A DNA stretch of 13,380 bases, taken from Firmicutes bacterium UBA4881. Its GTDB lineage: Bacteria > Bacillota > DTU065. The stretch's first letter is position 1. Every line of letters starts with the position of its first letter. The notes under the pieces are model-generated. The model worked only from the letters and a program-made list of their open reading frames with translations. It did not search any database and had not been told where the DNA came from. Shown piece by piece: positions 1 through 6,218 of the stretch. A program made the translations under genes and the position numbers. The DNA is taken from positions 1-13,380 of the forward strand of contig DHDH01000017.1 of the NCBI GenBank assembly GCA_002399235.1, read 5' to 3'.

Positions 1-516
1 TGGTATATCTCGGAGGAACTGTGTTCGTCTGAGCTTCTACCAGAAAATTATTTAAACTATTTCAAAGAACTCACTCTTGAACTACACAAAACAGGCAAGT
101 CCGTCTCTATTGCACCTTATTTTCAAGATAAAATATCTACTTGTAAGCAAGATCAATACTTGGAAAACTTCATCAAAGAAGTTCCTATGGATGTGTTAAT
201 ACTTCAAGACGGTGTTGGTTTCCAAAGACCTCTCGAAGAGCTCCCCAGTTACTATCAAGAGGTCTCTAATATCTGCCAAAAATACCAGGTTAAATTCTGG
301 TCTGATTTGCAGGTCTTTGAACAAGTGCCTGCAACCAGATTTCTTGCTGACACCGCTGATTTTAATCGTGTGAAGAAACAAATAGTTACTCAAGCTCCTT
401 ATGTAGATAAAATAGTTGTTTTTGATTGGCCACATTATATGAATCCAGCTAAAAGTCGTAATGCTAAAGCTTTATATGAGAACTATGTAGAATGGTTGCA
501 AGAGCAATCTCTCTAA
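1..516 (+). CDS. DUF4434 glycosidase-like protein, 3' part (5' end outside window)
   Basis: The frame is open from base 1 to a TAA at 514-516, giving 171 residues of C-terminal sequence. The segment opens with WYISEEL, has YFKELTLELHKTGK near residue 20 and then VPMDVLILQDGVGFQ near residue 62, ending with FDWPHYMNP. This pattern of a TIM-barrel strand ending in a glutamate pair, followed by a D-V-x-I-L-Q-D strand, matches what I know of DUF4434, a family regarded as glycoside-hydrolase-like with no proven substrate. The first ATG (160) is internal, because homology runs upstream of it; the real start lies before the window. A strong terminator follows 22 bases after the stop, so the AraC gene downstream has its own promoter. 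A decayed relative lies at 1911-2057. Family assignment is fairly sure; enzymatic role is inference. Confidence 0.72.
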   Translation, partial: WYISEELCSSELLPENYLNYFKELTLELHKTGKSVSIAPYFQDKISTCKQDQYLENFIKEVPMDVLILQDGVGFQRPLEELPSYYQEVSNICQKYQVKFWSDLQVFEQVPATRFLADTADFNRVKKQIVTQAPYVDKIVVFDWPHYMNPAKSRNAKALYENYVEWLQEQSL

Positions 517-521
517 CTAGT

Positions 522-602
522 CAATATTAATAATTAGAAAACCTTATAAGGTGGATCTAAAATCCGCCCTATAAGGTTTTCTTTTTAATTCAATTAATAT
601 TG
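522..602. repeat. Long imperfect inverted repeat enclosing the terminator
   Basis: Perfect 10-bp outer arms, CAATATTAAT at 522-531 and ATTAATATTG at 593-602, enclose the terminator stem at 538-580. The right arm overlaps the -35 element of the putative AraC-gene promoter (600-605). It may be only an extended terminator, or it may also serve as an operator. Confidence 0.5.
538..586 (+). terminator. Rho-independent terminator after the DUF4434 gene
   Basis: Arms at 538-556 and 562-580 pair over 19 positions with two imperfections. The loop is CTAAA, and CTTTTT follows. It separates the DUF4434 gene from the AraC gene. Confidence 0.85.
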
Positions 603-629
603 TCACAACGAAAGTCAAGAAAATAAGAT
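600..629 (+). promoter_or_regulatory. Putative sigma-A promoter of the AraC-family gene
   Basis: TTGTCA at 600-605 (5 of 6 matches to the -35 consensus) lies 18 bases from TAAGAT at 624-629 (4 of 6 to the -10). The predicted start is about 30 bases ahead of the ATG. The -35 lies in the right arm of the inverted repeat at 522-602. Confidence 0.5.
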
Positions 630-666
630 CTCTTTCTGCGATAATGATATCCAGGAGGTGATAATC

Positions 667-1590
667 ATGAGTAATTTAACCAACACACCAAATCGTGAAA
701 TAACTGAAGCTGTAATGCGAATGAATAATTATATCGCTGAACATATTAAAAAACCCATTACACAGCAAGATTTAGCTAAAGTAGCTAATTATTCCCCTTA
801 TTACAGCACCAGAATATTCAAAGAGGTAACTGGAAAAAGTCCCTTTGAATATATCCGTAAACTACGTCTCTCCCAAGCTGCAATTAAGCTACACGAGGAA
901 AATGTTCGTGTTCTTGATGTAGCTCTTGAATTTGTTTTTAATTCACATGAAGGCTTTACTAGAGCCTTTGCTAAAGAATTTGGTGTGACACCGAAGCATT
1001 ACGCAAAAACTCTCCAACCGTTGAATCTTTTTATGCCTTTCAATGATTATGACCTTCAAAAAATACAGAAAAAGGTCGATAACAATATGAGTGAACCAGC
1101 CAATACAATTTTTGTTCAGATCATGGAACGCCCAGCCCGAAAACTTATTTTAAAACGCGCTAAAAATGCTACTGAATACTTTAGTTTCTGTGAAGAAGTA
1201 GGATGTAGTATATGGGAAATACTCTGTGGTATCAAAGAAGCTCTTTTCGAACCTATTGGTATGTGGATGCCAAATAACTTACGACCAGAAGGAACATCTC
1301 TTTATACCCAAGGCGTTGAAGTCCCCATCGATTACACTGGTGCTATACCAACTGGATTCGAAACTTTAATTCTTCCTCCTTGTAAGATGCTTATTATGCA
1401 AGGTCAACCTTACGATGATGAAAACTTTGCTGAAGCTATCGCTTTTTTTTGGCAACAAACTGCTAACTTTAATCCAGAAATTTATGGTTATGAATGGGCT
1501 AATGAAGAGGCCCCCAGATTTCAACTCGCACCAATGGGATACCGGGGGTATATTGAAGGACGACCTGTAAAGAAAGTAACTAAAGATTAA
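667..1590 (+). CDS. AraC-family (Rob-type) regulator with GyrI-like effector domain
   Basis: The predicted protein has 307 residues. Residues about 10-108 form the double helix-turn-helix of the AraC/XylS family, with the hallmark second-motif segment ALEFVFNSHEGFTRAFAKEF and a following GVTPKHY. Residues about 145-300 resemble the GyrI-like small-molecule-binding domain, as in Rob- or BmrR-type regulators, which bind hydrophobic or drug-like effectors. This order (DNA-binding domain first, effector domain second) is that of Rob-like proteins rather than AraC itself. The ATG at 667 is chosen because AGGAGGTGAT ends just ahead of it at good spacing; the in-frame GTG at 658 overlaps that site and is unlikely. 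A decayed paralogue lies near 5830-6100. Target genes are unknown; the neighbouring glycosidase-like and barrel genes are candidates. Confidence 0.88.
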   Translation: MSNLTNTPNREITEAVMRMNNYIAEHIKKPITQQDLAKVANYSPYYSTRIFKEVTGKSPFEYIRKLRLSQAAIKLHEENVRVLDVALEFVFNSHEGFTRAFAKEFGVTPKHYAKTLQPLNLFMPFNDYDLQKIQKKVDNNMSEPANTIFVQIMERPARKLILKRAKNATEYFSFCEEVGCSIWEILCGIKEALFEPIGMWMPNNLRPEGTSLYTQGVEVPIDYTGAIPTGFETLILPPCKMLIMQGQPYDDENFAEAIAFFWQQTANFNPEIYGYEWANEEAPRFQLAPMGYRGYIEGRPVKKVTKD

Positions 1591-1651
1591 TTTGCCAATC
1601 TCCAAAGATCAACTCTTGAATAATACTCTAAATTAGTTTCACTTAGTAAAT

Positions 1652-1696
1652 CAAGAAGATGATCTCTGAAACTTGAGAACATCTTCTTGTTCTTTT
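1652..1696. terminator. Terminator hairpin between the AraC gene and the decayed barrel gene
   Basis: CAAGAAGATG (1652-1661) pairs perfectly with CATCTTCTTG (1680-1689), with an inner ATCTC/GAGA helix, followed by TTCTTTT. It strongly resembles the hairpin at 6161-6206 downstream of the intact barrel operon, including the inner TCTC/GAGA part. The left arm could instead pair with AGATCATCTT near 1699-1709, giving an alternative fold. Confidence 0.6.
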
Positions 1697-1717
1697 CTCA
1701 GATCATCTTTTAGTTAT

Positions 1718-1910
1718 TTAAAACTCATATTCAACTCCCCCACTAAAATATGTTCTTGCTGTATTATGTTTTTGTTAATGGCTAGCAGATAGAACAATTT
1801 CGCTCCAAAGCTGAATTGGATCTGCCAGAAATCTAATTTGCTAAACTCCTTGGGTCCCTATAAAGATCGGTGACCAATAGGTAGTAGCATTACTCGTCAT
1901 ATTTATCTTT
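1718..1910 (-). pseudogene. Relic of a small beta-barrel protein gene (C-terminal part only)
   Basis: Read on the minus strand, the stop TAA at 1718-1720 is preceded by codons for GGVEYEF, matching the GVGIEYEF end of the intact gene at 6219-6701. Similarity continues through the DNA. The clearest blocks are GCTAGCAGATA at 1779-1789 (compare GTTAGCAGATA near 6283) and GACCAATAGGTAGTAGC at 1872-1888, identical to 6372-6388. Small insertions and deletions break the frame between these blocks. Homology stops near 1908, about 64 codons from the end, where the DUF4434 relic begins. Only the C-terminal two fifths remain, and no start codon or ribosome site is left. Confidence 0.75.
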
Positions 1911-2057
1911 CTGGCTCACTACCAAAAAGCTACCTGACCTTTTTCAAAGATCTCTTCATTGGATTACAAGAAACTGGTAAAGCTCCTTGCTTGGTGCTAA
2001 TATCTCTACGTGGTCATGGCCATTATTGAGAACGCTTTTTAAAGAAGTTCCCCTTGG
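1911..2057 (+). pseudogene. Relic of a DUF4434 gene
   Basis: Translation from about 1912 gives SGSLPKSYLTFFKDLF and then LQETGKAP, aligning with LLPENYLNYFKELT and LHKTGKSV in the gene at 1-516. A stop (TGA, near 2027) and a frameshift follow. In another frame LFKEVPLG around 2038-2058 aligns with FIKEVPMD. The net change from the intact copy across this span is about 16 bases lost. The relic lacks both ends and abuts the barrel-gene relic, so one deletion probably removed both divergent 5' regions. The remaining bases to 2110 show no clear homology. Confidence 0.7.
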
Positions 2058-2134
2058 CTCTGGAAATAAAATGAACCATTTAGCTTTTTTGCCTCCCTTA
2101 TTTAGATAAAAGGCTTGATAAAGGAGTCATCTTA

Positions 2135-3226
2135 ATGTCTGTAAATACTTATGATGATGATGCTGCGCTAGTAATAGAATTTCAAACTGGCGACAGACAG
2201 CAGTCGTTCACTCAACTGATGGATAAGCATATAACCTGGATATATGGTCTTTGCCGTCGTATCTCGAGTAGTGATGCTGAGGACCTATGTCAAGACATAT
2301 TCATGCAGGTCTATCTAGATTTACCCCGGCTACGCTGTCCCCAAGTGTTTGTCGCTTGGCTACACAAAATAGCATGGCGGCAATTGCAAAAGTACAGCAG
2401 TAGAGAGCGTGAGCATCAACCTTTAGATGATTTTCTTGCTTCAGTAACTCCATGGAATGCCGTCCTTGACAATTTACTCATTTCCGATGCTATTAGTAGT
2501 TTATCAGTTAAGCATAAACAGGTGGTAGTTCTGTCGTTAGTCTATGGCTATACTGAGTCAGAAGTAGCTTCGATACTGGATATTCAGCTAGGTACAGTAA
2601 AGAGTCGGCTCCATAGTTCAAGAAAACATCTACAAGCCTTTTTAATGAGGTCAGAAAGGAAGATGGACATGGGAGTTAAGGAACGCATAATTCAGGAGAT
2701 CACCAAGCGGATTAGAGAATTCAATGATACCTGTCTTCAACCCGTAGAAGAAAAGCCGGAGATACTTGATAGGGAAGTTGAGTGGTGGCATAAGCAAAGA
2801 CAAGCGGATGCAGAGAATAACGCTAGACTTTATGGAATATCGTTACATGGTACCGGGATGAGAATGACCAGGGAAAGAATTATGTCTGAGTCATCGTCTT
2901 TCAAAGGCATACCGAATATTGATCGTGGTATTCCAGATAATGCAGAACTAATGGATATACGTGATATCTCAAGACGTTTATTAGTCTCGCCATTTACCAT
3001 CCTGAAATGGATTAGACAAGGTATGCCTTGTGTAGATTACTACCCAACTCGTCGTTTTGATCTTAATCTGATCATAAAGTGGTTAACAGATAACGCAATA
3101 GATTTGCCCCATGAAGTCACACTCAGCGAGCTAGATGATTTACTACGGTTTGTACTCAAGGAGGTTCAGACAGGGGATGTCAGCATAGATGATGCTACTG
3201 AGATCCTCAGAAGCTGGCTATTTTAG
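2135..3226 (+). CDS. ECF-type sigma factor with extra C-terminal helix-turn-helix domain
   Basis: The predicted protein has 363 residues. Residues about 25-90 match sigma-70 region 2, with SSSDAEDLCQDIFMQVY as the core-binding helix. Residues about 118-168 match region 4, with the TESEVASILDIQLGTVKSRL helix-turn-helix. There is no region 3, as in ECF sigma factors, but these usually end near 170-200 residues. Here a charged linker (180-265) leads to a second DNA-binding-like domain at 272-318 (MDIRDISRRLLVSPFTILKW then RRFDLNLIIKWL), similar to MerR/excisionase or phage terminase small-subunit winged helices. A short helical tail follows. Start: ATG with AAGGAG 8 bases upstream. No anti-sigma gene adjoins it, since the next gene is convergent. 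The role of the extra domain is unknown. Confidence 0.82.
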   Translation: MSVNTYDDDAALVIEFQTGDRQQSFTQLMDKHITWIYGLCRRISSSDAEDLCQDIFMQVYLDLPRLRCPQVFVAWLHKIAWRQLQKYSSREREHQPLDDFLASVTPWNAVLDNLLISDAISSLSVKHKQVVVLSLVYGYTESEVASILDIQLGTVKSRLHSSRKHLQAFLMRSERKMDMGVKERIIQEITKRIREFNDTCLQPVEEKPEILDREVEWWHKQRQADAENNARLYGISLHGTGMRMTRERIMSESSSFKGIPNIDRGIPDNAELMDIRDISRRLLVSPFTILKWIRQGMPCVDYYPTRRFDLNLIIKWLTDNAIDLPHEVTLSELDDLLRFVLKEVQTGDVSIDDATEILRSWLF

Positions 3227-3262
3227 AGTGAACTTAACAGCACACTAAGACAACCTAGCTGC

Positions 3263-3294
3263 GTTACCAAACACATTTCATGGGTAACATTTTT
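3263..3294 (+). terminator. Weak terminator after the sigma factor gene
   Basis: GTTACC (3263-3268) pairs with GGTAAC (3283-3288), followed by ATTTTTG. The stem is only 6 bp and the loop is long. Confidence 0.35.
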
Positions 3295-3344
3295 GAGATA
3301 CTCAAAAAAAGCGGATCAATTTATATGACAAGTGTACACAATTA

Positions 3345-3377
3345 GAAAAACCCGCCATCTATCGCAGACGGCGGGTA
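3345..3377 (-). terminator. Rho-independent terminator of the MFS gene
   Basis: On the minus strand CCCGCCGTCT pairs with AGATGGCGGG (one G-U pair) around a 5-base loop, followed by TTTTTCT. It is the most GC-rich stem in this part of the window and lies about 30 bases past the MFS stop codon. Confidence 0.85.
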
Positions 3378-3406
3378 AATTTATTTTGGAAAAGTAAATC
3401 TGATTA

Positions 3407-4705
3407 CTATTTTTCCAAATCCTTATAAGCTGGGTCTTTAAGGCACAATAGGCTTGACAAACTGCCAACAATCCCTGTAATTAGGAACATAACTGCCATC
3501 CCAGAGCCTTTCTCCGAGCCTACTAACAGAGACAAAAATTTCTGGACAGGCGATGGAATCTGCATAAAAGGCTCGAAGACATGATCCGCAAGGAATCCGC
3601 CAAGAAACAAACCCAAAGGTATCGTTGAATACTGTAATGTGTCGCGAGTTGAAAATACTCGTCCCTGCATTTCTATTGGCACACTTGCACGCATGATTGC
3701 CATCAGGTTTGCATTTAAAAATGGTAAGGGCAGGTTCCCTGCAAATGCAGCAAATATCCATATTGGAACAGTACAGCCGATAGCCCAGGTAAGATTACAA
3801 ATTGCGAATGAAACCGCACAAGATATCAAAACGACTTGCACACGATTTTTTGGAGGCTTAAACACAGTAACCAATATGCTTCCAACAAGTGTCCCTATAC
3901 CAAGTGCAGTTGATATCAACCCGAGTGCTACTTGATTGCTTCCTGTCCTAGCAAGAATTAACGCAGGCATAAGATTAAAGCCAGTCATGTAGGCAATGAG
4001 ATTAATAAAAGAGAAGAACGCAATAAGATGTAAAAGCCCTCTGCGCTTTCTCAAAAATCGCACGCCATCCAAACAGTTTTGGAAAAAGGATTGCTTTACT
4101 AGTTCAATCTGATGTGCTGCTTCTGGTAGCTTTACAAAAAACAACAATGTCAAAAAAGCCACAGCAAATGTGGAGATATCAACGATCAAGACTGTTTTCA
4201 GCCCGCCAAAAGCGAGAACTGAGGTTGCCAACGCAGGAGTCAAGATTGATACGAGAGAGTTTGAAAACGCATGCAATCCTCCAGCACGGACATCATGTTC
4301 CTTTGGCACAAGCAAACTTGTTGCCACATAAACAGCAGGGCTTTGAAAAGCGTTCATAAAACTGATGAGAAAGTTCACAAAATATAGATGCCAGGTGTGC
4401 AATTTGCCTGTACTGTAAAGGGTCAACACCAAAACTGTGCCCATTGCAGCTACAAGGTCACTTGTAAGCATAATACGCTTTTTGTTCCACCTATCAGCCA
4501 GGGTTCCCGCAATAAAGCAAAACAAAATCGATGGTAGGTAGGTAAAAAACGAAAGTAGAGAAATACTAATTGCAGTCCCTTTTTGCTGGTAAACCCAAAT
4601 AATGAGTGCAAAACTCGTCATTGAGCTACCCAGCGACGAAATCATTTGACTACCCCATAGTATCAGAAAATCTTGCATACTGTGAATCCATAATATTTTT
4701 TCCAT
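3407..4705 (-). CDS. MFS transporter, drug-efflux type (MefA/EntS-like)
   Basis: The predicted protein has 432 residues with about 12 hydrophobic segments, the usual size for MFS exporters. The loop after the second segment carries the MFS motif AGTLADRWNKKR (residues 66-77). The N-terminal pattern resembles the MFS_3 group, which includes macrolide (Mef) and siderophore (EntS) exporters, so export of an antibiotic or other small hydrophobic compound by proton antiport is likely; the substrate cannot be read from the sequence. The ATG at 4703-4705 follows AAGGAG by 7 bases. That ribosome site lies inside a nested stem-loop, and a 14-codon leader peptide lies 101 bases upstream, pointing to inducible translation. 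The gene is monocistronic, convergent with the sigma gene and ended by a strong terminator. Confidence 0.85.
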   Translation of the reverse strand: MEKILWIHSMQDFLILWGSQMISSLGSSMTSFALIIWVYQQKGTAISISLLSFFTYLPSILFCFIAGTLADRWNKKRIMLTSDLVAAMGTVLVLTLYSTGKLHTWHLYFVNFLISFMNAFQSPAVYVATSLLVPKEHDVRAGGLHAFSNSLVSILTPALATSVLAFGGLKTVLIVDISTFAVAFLTLLFFVKLPEAAHQIELVKQSFFQNCLDGVRFLRKRRGLLHLIAFFSFINLIAYMTGFNLMPALILARTGSNQVALGLISTALGIGTLVGSILVTVFKPPKNRVQVVLISCAVSFAICNLTWAIGCTVPIWIFAAFAGNLPLPFLNANLMAIMRASVPIEMQGRVFSTRDTLQYSTIPLGLFLGGFLADHVFEPFMQIPSPVQKFLSLLVGSEKGSGMAVMFLITGIVGSLSSLLCLKDPAYKDLEK

Positions 4706-4750
4706 GGCTTTGCTCCTTACAAAGTAGATTTTTGTAAATAGCGCAAAGCC
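4706..4750 (-). promoter_or_regulatory. Stem-loop holding the MFS ribosome binding site
   Basis: In mRNA sense, GGCTTTG (4750-4744) pairs with CAAAGCC (4712-4706), and inside it TTACAAA (4737-4731) pairs with TTTGTAA (4723-4717). Both helices are perfect 7-mers. The AAGGAG site is partly in the inner stem and partly in the internal loop, and the outer stem ends at the base next to the start codon. A second GCTTTGC, in the leader-peptide coding region (4840-4834), can pair with the same GCAAAGC (4713-4707), so alternative folds are possible, as in translational attenuators. Confidence 0.6.
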
Positions 4751-4806
4751 TGATCTGGACGGCTTATTTCCTACATCGAGCCGCTCCGCACAATCACCGT
4801 CCTATA

Positions 4807-4851
4807 TCAGACAATGCACGGAGCAATGACAATGCAAAGCTTAAATATCAT
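4807..4851 (-). CDS. Leader peptide MIFKLCIVIAPCIV upstream of the MFS transporter
   Basis: A 14-codon frame (ATG at 4849-4851, TGA at 4807-4809) is preceded by GGAGG with 9 bases of spacing (4865-4861), one of the best ribosome sites in the window. It ends 101 bases before the MFS start. The peptide is hydrophobic and repeats CIV, because the 9-base word TGCATTGTC occurs twice, 9 bases apart. Ribosome stalling here could free the downstream ribosome site, as known for erm, cat and some efflux genes. The peptide matches no leader I recall; its reality rests on the ribosome site and the structured context. Confidence 0.55.
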   Translation of the reverse strand: MIFKLCIVIAPCIV

Positions 4852-4880
4852 AGTAAAATACCTCCAAAATTATTTTACTA
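4851..4880 (-). repeat. Perfect 10-bp inverted repeat around the leader ribosome site
   Basis: TAGTAAAATA (4851-4860) and TATTTTACTA (4871-4880) are exact inverted repeats with a 10-base spacer. In the transcript the spacer ends in GGAGG, so the leader ribosome site would be displayed in the loop, and the A of the leader ATG is the last base of the stem. It could act as a 5' mRNA hairpin or as a DNA operator. Confidence 0.6.
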
Positions 4881-4883
4881 TAA

Positions 4884-4912
4884 TTTACAGAAAAGTTCTA
4901 TTATCATTTCAA
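4884..4912 (-). promoter_or_regulatory. Putative promoter of the MFS leader
   Basis: On the minus strand TTGAAA (4912-4907) is 17 bases from TGTAAA (4889-4884), placing the start near 4877, at the beginning of the inverted repeat. The -10 is imperfect. From 4913 to 5065 I see no gene or clear signal. Confidence 0.4.
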
Positions 4913-5065
4913 ATAAAAAACCGTTCGCAAACCCCCACAGTTGATACGATTGTTGCCATTAATTGGCTAAACTATATGACCCTGCTTAAGCGCTAAAGTG
5001 GCTTCCCATAGATCATCCTATAGGCTTTTTAACTAATAAAGACAAGGCTATTTCATATAAAACGC

Positions 5066-5103
5066 AAAAAGAGATGACCTGCTCATTATAAGGTCATCTC
5101 TTT
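5066..5103 (-). terminator. Terminator of the secreted beta-sandwich gene
   Basis: AAAGAGATGACCT (5068-5080) pairs perfectly with AGGTCATCTCTTT (5091-5103). On the minus strand the stem is followed by further T residues (5066-5070 read as AAAAA on plus). It lies 15 bases past the stop. Confidence 0.85.
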
Positions 5104-5117
5104 ATTGTCTGATGTAA

Positions 5118-5744
5118 TTACTTTCTATACCAAACCTTGACATAATCATAAGATGCTTGGGTTTGGTTTGTTCTTAAGGAGATGTATTGACCATCTACGA
5201 TAGGATCATTATCAACATACTCGATCACTTTAACGCCGTTATGGAATATGGTAAAAGCACCAGTTTTGGTATTATATTCGACACGAATTATTGATGTTTC
5301 TCCAACTATGGCCTGGAAACCTGGAGTAAATGCAACCCGAGTAATCCCACCAGCTTCACAGCGGTACAACTTTATTTCTGTCAGATCTTGGAACATAAGG
5401 TAACTACTACCACGTTGTGGTGCTTCTGCATCACTTACCATAAAATGAAGTCCGGCGGCAGGTGCCCATTGGCCACCTTTAACATCATAAGTAATTTTAT
5501 ACTCGTATATCCAGACTCCGTCGCCATATTGGTCTAGTTCTAACCAAATGTTTGTGTTATCGCTACCAAGATCATAGTTAACCATAAATTCGCCGTCTAT
5601 TTCCCATTCTCCAACAAAAGGTGTCCAATCATTCTTCTTGGAATCAGTTTTGTTAAAATTCGCCTCAAACTTTAGAGTATCTGCCGCTAAAGCCATCACA
5701 GTAAGCATCATCAAAGTCAAGAATATTACAAAAACCTTTTTCAA
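5118..5744 (-). CDS. Secreted beta-sandwich protein (DUF1080 / LamG-like)
   Basis: The predicted protein has 208 residues. It opens with a signal peptide (residues 1-21, K-K then FVIFLTLMMLTVMALAA, cleavage before D). The rest is rich in beta strands: FEANFNKTDSKKNDWTPFVG, GEWEIDGEFMV, then YITYD-like strands, GLHFMVSD, and a C-terminal YDYVKVWYRK. This layout resembles the concanavalin-like fold of DUF1080 (3-keto-disaccharide hydrolase) and LamG domains, which bind or cleave sugars; I cannot point to a catalytic pair. The TTG at 5742-5744 is chosen because a GGGGGGG run lies 6 bases upstream and the signal peptide starts there. An upstream in-frame TTG near 5798 has no ribosome site and would put charged residues ahead of the signal. 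It is probably a single-gene transcript. Confidence 0.7.
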   Translation of the reverse strand: MKKVFVIFLTLMMLTVMALAADTLKFEANFNKTDSKKNDWTPFVGEWEIDGEFMVNYDLGSDNTNIWLELDQYGDGVWIYEYKITYDVKGGQWAPAAGLHFMVSDAEAPQRGSSYLMFQDLTEIKLYRCEAGGITRVAFTPGFQAIVGETSIIRVEYNTKTGAFTIFHNGVKVIEYVDNDPIVDGQYISLRTNQTQASYDYVKVWYRK

Positions 5745-5821
5745 GAAAAGCCCCCCCTTTTTTCTGGAAATGAAGAAAAACGATTCCTTTTTTTGCAAAA
5801 CGATCTTACTTTAATAGTTCA

Positions 5822-5839
5822 GCTATATTTTGTTATAGC
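5822..5839. promoter_or_regulatory. Candidate operator palindrome GCTATA-N6-TATAGC
   Basis: Perfect 6-bp arms around TTTTGT lie about 80 bases upstream of the beta-sandwich gene start (minus strand). It could be an operator or chance in AT-rich DNA. Confidence 0.3.
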
Positions 5840-6100
5840 CTCCTGAGTCTTCGCATTAATTTGCAATACCTCTTTCATATTGAGTGAAAACCTAGCACAA
5901 TCTTTTTTTTATTAATGGAACGTCCAGTGTAGAACTTATTTTAAATGTAAAACATATACTTCATATTTTGCAAAGAAACAGATTGTCATTTTAGGAAAAC
6001 ATTTGCTGTATCAAAGAAAATCTTTGAATCTATTAGAATGTGAATACCAACAACGCCTAGAAGCAATTTTCCCTTATAACAAGCAGCTTGGATACTTAAT
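5830..6100 (+). pseudogene. Relic of a second AraC/GyrI regulator (effector-domain part)
   Basis: DNA from about 5876 aligns with 1083 onward in the intact AraC gene: ATATTGAGTGAA against ATATGAGTGAA, then AATGGAACGTCCAG against CATGGAACGCCCAG, and AACTTATTTTAAA present in both. Further on, TGCAAAGAAACAGATTGT aligns with the codons for CEEVGC, then ATCTTTGAATCTATTAGAATG with those for LFEPIGM. There are in-frame stops soon after MERPV and at least one frameshift. The DNA-binding half is absent. Similarity fades after about 6090, and the 5' limit (5830) is uncertain. The plus-strand orientation toward the barrel operon mirrors the intact AraC gene and the barrel relic. Confidence 0.7.
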
Positions 6101-6160
6101 CTTAACAGGGAATTATAGGCAAAGGTGGAAAATTAATCCCTGTTAGCAATAATCAAATAA

Positions 6161-6206
6161 AAAGAAGATGTTCTCCCAACAATGAGAAAGCATCTTCTTT
6201 CTTTTT
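6161..6206. terminator. Bidirectional terminator of the beta-barrel operon
   Basis: AAAGAAGATG (6161-6170) pairs with CATCTTCTTT (6191-6200), with an inner TTCTC/GAGAA helix and a small bulge. T-rich runs lie on both sides (CTTTTT on plus, TTTTATTTG on minus). It is the counterpart of the hairpin at 1652-1696. Confidence 0.75.
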
Positions 6207-6218
6207 GTCTAAGCTATA

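Noticed and set aside
3639..4359. Plus-strand open frames opposite the MFS gene
   Set aside because: Antisense shadows of a clear membrane-protein gene; no ribosome sites or domains.
4814..4996. 60-codon plus-strand open frame upstream of the MFS gene
   Set aside because: No ribosome site, no recognisable domain, and it runs antisense through the MFS leader region, which has a better explanation.
5007..5034. Possible plus-strand terminator CCATAG...CTATAGG followed by CTTTTT
   Set aside because: The stem is short and imperfect and there is no plus-strand gene ahead of it.
2058..5829. Insertion sequence or integrated element
   Set aside because: No transposase or integrase, no terminal inverted repeats and no target duplication seen; kept only as an inferred later-arriving block.
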